Assembly (NCBI GenBank): GCA_008694505.1
Contig: VZDJ01007755.1
Location: 3,473,790 to 3,537,789, forward strand
Length of the DNA: 64,000 bases
Direction of reading: 5' to 3'
Origin: Cyanoderma ruficeps
Lineage: Eukaryota; Chordata; Aves; Passeriformes; Timaliidae
Shown here: positions 59,375 to 64,000 of the stretch, one piece after another
Layout of the letters: each line of letters begins with the position of its first letter
Numbering within the stretch: the stretch's first letter is position 1
Program-made: the position numbers and the translations under genes
Notes under the pieces: generated by a model
Database searches by the model: none
What the model was told of the DNA's origin: nothing
What the model saw: only the letters and a program-made list of their open reading frames with translations

Positions 59375-59702
59375 CTTCCAGCATCTGAAGGGAGGCTACA
59401 GGGAAGCCAGAAAGGGACTCTTCATCAGGCATAGTAGTGACAGGACAAGGAGCAGTGGGTGCAAATTGAAAGACAGGAAATGTAGGTTAGATATTAAGAA
59501 AAAAAAATTTACTGTGAGGGTGATTACACTGGAACAGATTGCCCAGGAAGGTGTTGGATACCCAAACCCTGGTATTCTTCTAAGACAGGTTGGATAAAGC
59601 CTTGAGCAACTTGCTCTAGTGGAAGGTATCACTGCACATGGCCAGAGTGGTTGGGAATAAATGATTTCTAAGATCCATTTCAACACGTGATCCTGTGATT
59701 GG
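59375..59702 (+). mobile_element. CR1 LINE fragment, 3' end
   Basis: Plus-strand CR1: GCATCTGAAGGGAGGCTACA, GGACTCTTCATCAGGCATAG, TGACAGGACAAGGAGCAGTG, TAGGTTAGATATTAAG, CACTGGAACAGATTGCCCAG, GGATAAAGCCTTGAGCAACT and TGCTCTAGTGGAAGGTATC, reaching the terminus at GATCCTGTGATTGGG. It covers the last 330 bp of the element and is moderately diverged. It follows 100 bp after the MIR-like remnant. Confidence 0.92.
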
Positions 59703-62700
59703 GAGTTCAAGTAGCCTCTGGTAATGGGAACAAGACTAACCCCAATCTCATCCTAAACCACTTCAGCTGATGGCTCCTTCCACGTGTATTATGGATCTTA
59801 GGAAGTTGAGGACACTTGTCTAAGATGTTATAAGTTATCCATTTTCAGGTATCATATTGAACTTAATCCACCCAAAGGATTCTCCTTAATTCATTGTTCC
59901 AGTGCTTTTTGCACTGGTTCAGTTTAGTAGATCAGACTTATTACATATTGTCAGAGTTGAGACAGCTATGCACTCAGAGTGCTTCAATAAAAACTTCAGA
60001 GGGCTTCAAGCATCAGCACCATGTTATCTAAAAGTCTCGCACACCTTTTCTACGTGTCAATCCTATGGGCAGCTCCACCAGCTCTGGCTCCTTCTCTCTT
60101 CTTTTTACAGTTCCAGCTCACTGCCCTGTCCCTAGCATGGCCACCTAACCCTGTCTGTCCCTCATACAGTGGCTGACCTTGTCTATCCCTCACACAACCT
60201 CCTGTCCCTTCCTCCCACAGAACGGCCAGCAGACTCCAATTGACTGACTACCAGCTAACTCACTCTTTTATCACCCACAGCTGTGAGGGCAGGGCTGTTC
60301 CCACTCTTTGGTAATTAACACAGCTGTAATAGATCAGAGGCAAAATTATCTTTAGCCCTATCTCTATCTGTCTTCCCACATCTTCCCACAACATATATCT
60401 AGGGGGCCTTGCTTAGATGGTTCCCATTAATTTCAATTTCCTAATAACCCAAATTTCCTTTGTTTATCTGTTAAGTAGTCTCTTAACCTGTGAATTTGCA
60501 CTTTAGTGCTATTGCATACAACTATTCTTGATTTGTGCTATTTAGAACATTAAGCAATATGAAATTCTGTATTGTACTTCTAAGAAGTTGAAATATATTG
60601 CACCTACATGGCAATCAACCCAGCTCCCAGAGGGGTAGCTTATGCTTGTGATCAAGTGTCAAATATACTTGATTTAAATCTTTTGATGTACCTTTTTTCA
60701 CCATCCATACTAACTAACTTTCTTTTTACCTCCACTCCAATCCTCAGATTTTTTTCCTAATTGCATCCTGTGTAAACCCTCTGCCTTCCCCAGGACTTGT
60801 CAGACCAACAACCTTACCTGGATCAGCTACCCTGCCTTTACAATACATAATATGGAACAGTATTTGACTCTTCCATAAACTTTATAGAGATCCATTATTT
60901 ATCTAAAATCATGAAAGGCCAGGATACAGCTTCTCTGGCAATGATGATTAATATTTTCTTTATCCTTTATTAGATATTGTTCATGGTTCTCCTTGATCAC
61001 TGCTCAAATGATTCCCAGTTCTCTTGAGGTATTAGGTTATAATGTTGATTCTTGCTTCTTACAAATACAGAACAGATTTTGCTATTGAACACTTACGTTA
61101 ATTCTTCATTATTATTAATAATTTAACCATCAACCAGCACCTCTTTGCCATAGCTAGGATTTACACTGTACTCAATGTATTTACACCCTCTTGTTCTTAG
61201 GCTTGACAGCCATGAATTTCTTCCTGATGGTTTTAAATCCTCTTACAACTCAGAATTTATGAAGTGTAGAATATGTGTATCAACTGGTATATATTTCTCT
61301 TTTTTCTTGTTACATATTGCTTTTTCCTTTTTAATCACTGCACCTATTTCACTCCTGAACCAGAATGAAGTTTTAGGCAGTACTGTCCTATTTCCTGGGA
61401 AATAGAAATCATTGAATGATGTCTTCAGGCCATAAAATAAACTATTCTCGAAGGTCATTCAATTCAATACAGTTTTTATTTTCTTTTATTAGAGAGGTAT
61501 TTAGGAAATAACACATCTTTTTCATTTGACCCTAATCAGTGTCCTTCCTGCACTTTATTAACATACTGATCCACAGATATTCAAGACCCCATGATTCTTT
61601 TTTAATCAGCTTTCAAACAGGTAATGGTGTGTCTATTGTGAAAGATCTTATTGATTTATGCTTTTTTACTCTCTCTACCCTCTACCCCCTCACTAGATGG
61701 GTAGTAGTTTCTCTACAGTAGAGTAACTGGAGGGGTTTTAAGGCATTACAGAGGAAGACTCTATTATGACATCAATTATCTGTATTTCTGGCAGGTAGCT
61801 GAAGATACTGGTAGAACATGCCACTGCCTTTAAACCACCTGTTGGCATCTGGAATGTCAAAGATGTGGGAAATTAAAGGAAACATCATGGTACTTCTCTT
61901 GTTTTCGAGGGTAAGAATATATTCCAGCGGTGGGATGGTCCAACCTTCAGAGAGCTGTGTGGCAATTTCCTCGTAAGTATTGACCTTTCTAGTTGCTAGA
62001 GAAAGCTCTAGATTATCAGTTTAAATCCTTGGATTTAATCCAGGAGAACAGTCTCTGAGCTAAGAGATTTTTTGCTATGGAAACAGTTTCCATGGTGCTT
62101 GGGTAGTCTAATTCTATCAGATCTATCAACCAATTTGACAAAATTTGACCAAAGTATATGCAGATTAATTTTATATTTTTTTTGAAACAACAATATTCTC
62201 AGATGCAATCACTTGTTTAAATCCAGTGATAGTTGCATGACAGAATGCCAAATGGTCTTACACCAAAACACTTCTATATTAATGAAGATGTTACTTAGAA
62301 AAACTATACTTGACACTTCACATGGATCTTCACTACTAAGGTTTAGAGGGTTAATAGAGGGCAGAAAATTGTAGTTCATTTCCAGGGAAAAGGTGCCAAA
62401 GCTCTTTTTTGTTGTCTTAGAATAAGAAAAGTTTTTTGCTCTGTGGAGCACAGATTCAAAAATGTTCATTGCTTGTGTGGTATGTCAGCCACAAGTTGTG
62501 GGCAGGAAAGCAGGACTCTATCTGGGCTGGGAAAACAAACAAACAAACTTTTAGAGTTTATCAAGATAATTGAACTGATAATAAAATAATTGAGCTGATA
62601 ATTAATCTCAATTGAGGTTTTAACCTGGAGAACTTACCTACTATATTTCAGCTGCACATATACCTGAGCTAAATATTACCACAAATTATTATCCCCCTTC

Positions 62701-64000
62701 TACAGTCACACAGAGATTGGAGGATGATGTGTGAAACACTTCTAATAGTGTTAAGAAACAACAGAGAAAGTCATCACTTGGTTAACAAGTTGACATCCAC
62801 TGACTGACTACTCAAGGAAGAAAAATAGTTTTAACAGGCCTCTAAGGGGTAAAGGTATTTTCTACTCTGCTTGTTTGCTGCTGCTCTGTTTTCATGTGCT
62901 AACCTCTTTGGACAGTAACACAGCAGCAGAAACCCCTTTTCTTCCTCATCTATTGCTTCCAGGCTGGGATTTTTTTTGTTTCTCCAACACTGCAACAGCC
63001 TATCAAGAGATAAGGACATTTTTACACCAGCAGGGGGGGAGTGGGATGTGTAATTTGCTTACAAAGGGAATTTTAATCAGTCCAAGGAAAAATAAAGTGA
63101 AAGAAAATGGCTCATCTTTGTCTCAGCCACTGCTGTCATGCCTGAAATCACCGCATTTAAGAGAGCAATGAGTGAAGACTACATACTGCTGAAGTTATAA
63201 AACATTAGGTACTTGTTCTAAAAAGAAAAAGAGATACTACATTCAGATCACTTTAAGGACTAGCTTAGACATAATATTCAGATAACTCTGCCTACCAATG
63301 ACAAAGAAAAAAACTAAACTGTAATCTAAAAATCTAATCTAATCTAATGTTCTTTAACTGTATCATGTCCTACCTGCATTGCCATGCTCTTTGAAATGGC
63401 ATTATGAACATTGATGTCAGGTGAAAACAATGCTTGGTGTGCCCTGGATGAAAACATTAATGGGCATCTTCAGCAATTTTTTCTTTCTTTAAACAAACTG
63501 TTTTCCATATTTTCTCTTCACAAAGAGTTTTACGGGTTGTTCTTTAAAATGTTTAAATTAAATGAATAGGTTTAAAGGATCACATTTAAAGGAAGGACAC
63601 CCCCAACAGAACATTACAAGAGGTGACCTTTCAGTGAAAATATCCATCAATATCCCACAACTTCCATCAAATGATGAAATTACGGAATTATGAAATTCTC
63701 ATGATGAAGCTCTTTCTTGAATCAGGAAACTCTTGTTAAGTCAGTATAATATTGGTCAAAATAACTCAGTGGCTGTAAAACTCAAGTAGGGTGTTAATGA
63801 CAAATGGGGGGGGGGCAGGGCTTGAGTTCAGATTGTTTTTTGGCATTGTATTTCCATATTTATGGATACAATGCAAATTCTGGTACCTGCAAGCTCCTGC
63901 CATCCTACCTCTTCTGGCTTTGTAACCAACTGCCTCTGGTTTGAGTTGCCAGGCTGTGTGCGCCCTCACTGTGTCAGCCAAGTGAAGAGGATAACCAAGA
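59703..64000. other. intergenic sequence, mostly unique
   Basis: AT-rich DNA to the window end. Minor repeats include a 20-bp tandem duplication at 62566-62605 (units begin ATAATTGA), a short AATCT repeat at 63331-63348 and a run of ten G at 63806-63815. No genes were recognised. Confidence 0.5.
59949..60420. mobile_element. possible degenerate LTR-type repeat
   Basis: A G+C-richer stretch in AT-rich surroundings, with CAATTGACTGACTACCAGCT, TTTTATCACCCACAGCTGTG and GTAATTAACACAGCTGTAAT in an order reminiscent of inverted avian LTRs. Ends and target-site duplications are not recognisable, so this is a weak suggestion only. Confidence 0.25.

Noticed and set aside
27000..64000. Exons of CPA6, the expected upstream neighbour of PREX2
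   Set aside because: No translated segment on either strand resembled a carboxypeptidase; the gene is presumed to lie beyond the window.
1..64000. tRNA, rRNA, CRISPR, riboswitch or operon-like features
   Set aside because: No cloverleaf with a recognisable B-box, no regularly spaced repeats, and the DNA is vertebrate nuclear, where bacterial-type features are not expected.

Overview
This is vertebrate nuclear DNA, almost certainly from a bird. The base composition is AT-rich, there are no dense open reading frames, and the interspersed repeats are dominated by avian CR1 LINE fragments. Two avian endogenous retrovirus LTRs and a few very old MIR-like SINE remnants are also present. Repeat families are named from recall of their consensus features; no database search was run.

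Only one protein-coding segment is supported: the first coding exon of PREX2, on the minus strand at 26554-26694. It encodes the N-terminal 47 residues, up to the start of the DH domain, and ends in a GTGAGC splice donor in phase 0. It lies in the only CpG island of the window (about 26220-26960), which marks the PREX2 promoter. Everything below 26553 reads as PREX2 intron 1 (more than 26 kb, incomplete). No further PREX2 exon was recognised there. Everything above about 27 kb is 5' flanking intergenic DNA with no recognised gene; in human the next gene upstream of PREX2 is CPA6, and no CPA6 exon was recognised here.

Layout: 1-26552, intron 1 with five CR1 copies (one internally deleted), one ERV solo LTR in the sense orientation of PREX2, and MIR-like remnants. 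26220-26960, CpG island with exon 1. 27-37 kb, intergenic with CR1 copies. 37501-37925, a striking 98-bp inverted repeat (95 of 98 matching) flanking a 214-bp polypyrimidine microsatellite. 39.7 kb, an AT-rich cruciform-prone minisatellite. 40-64 kb, intergenic with further CR1 copies, a second LTR fragment and candidate CTCF-type motifs.

I found no new gene system. The foldback structure at 37.5 kb is the most unusual object. The rest is an ordinary vertebrate gene-start and gene-desert landscape.
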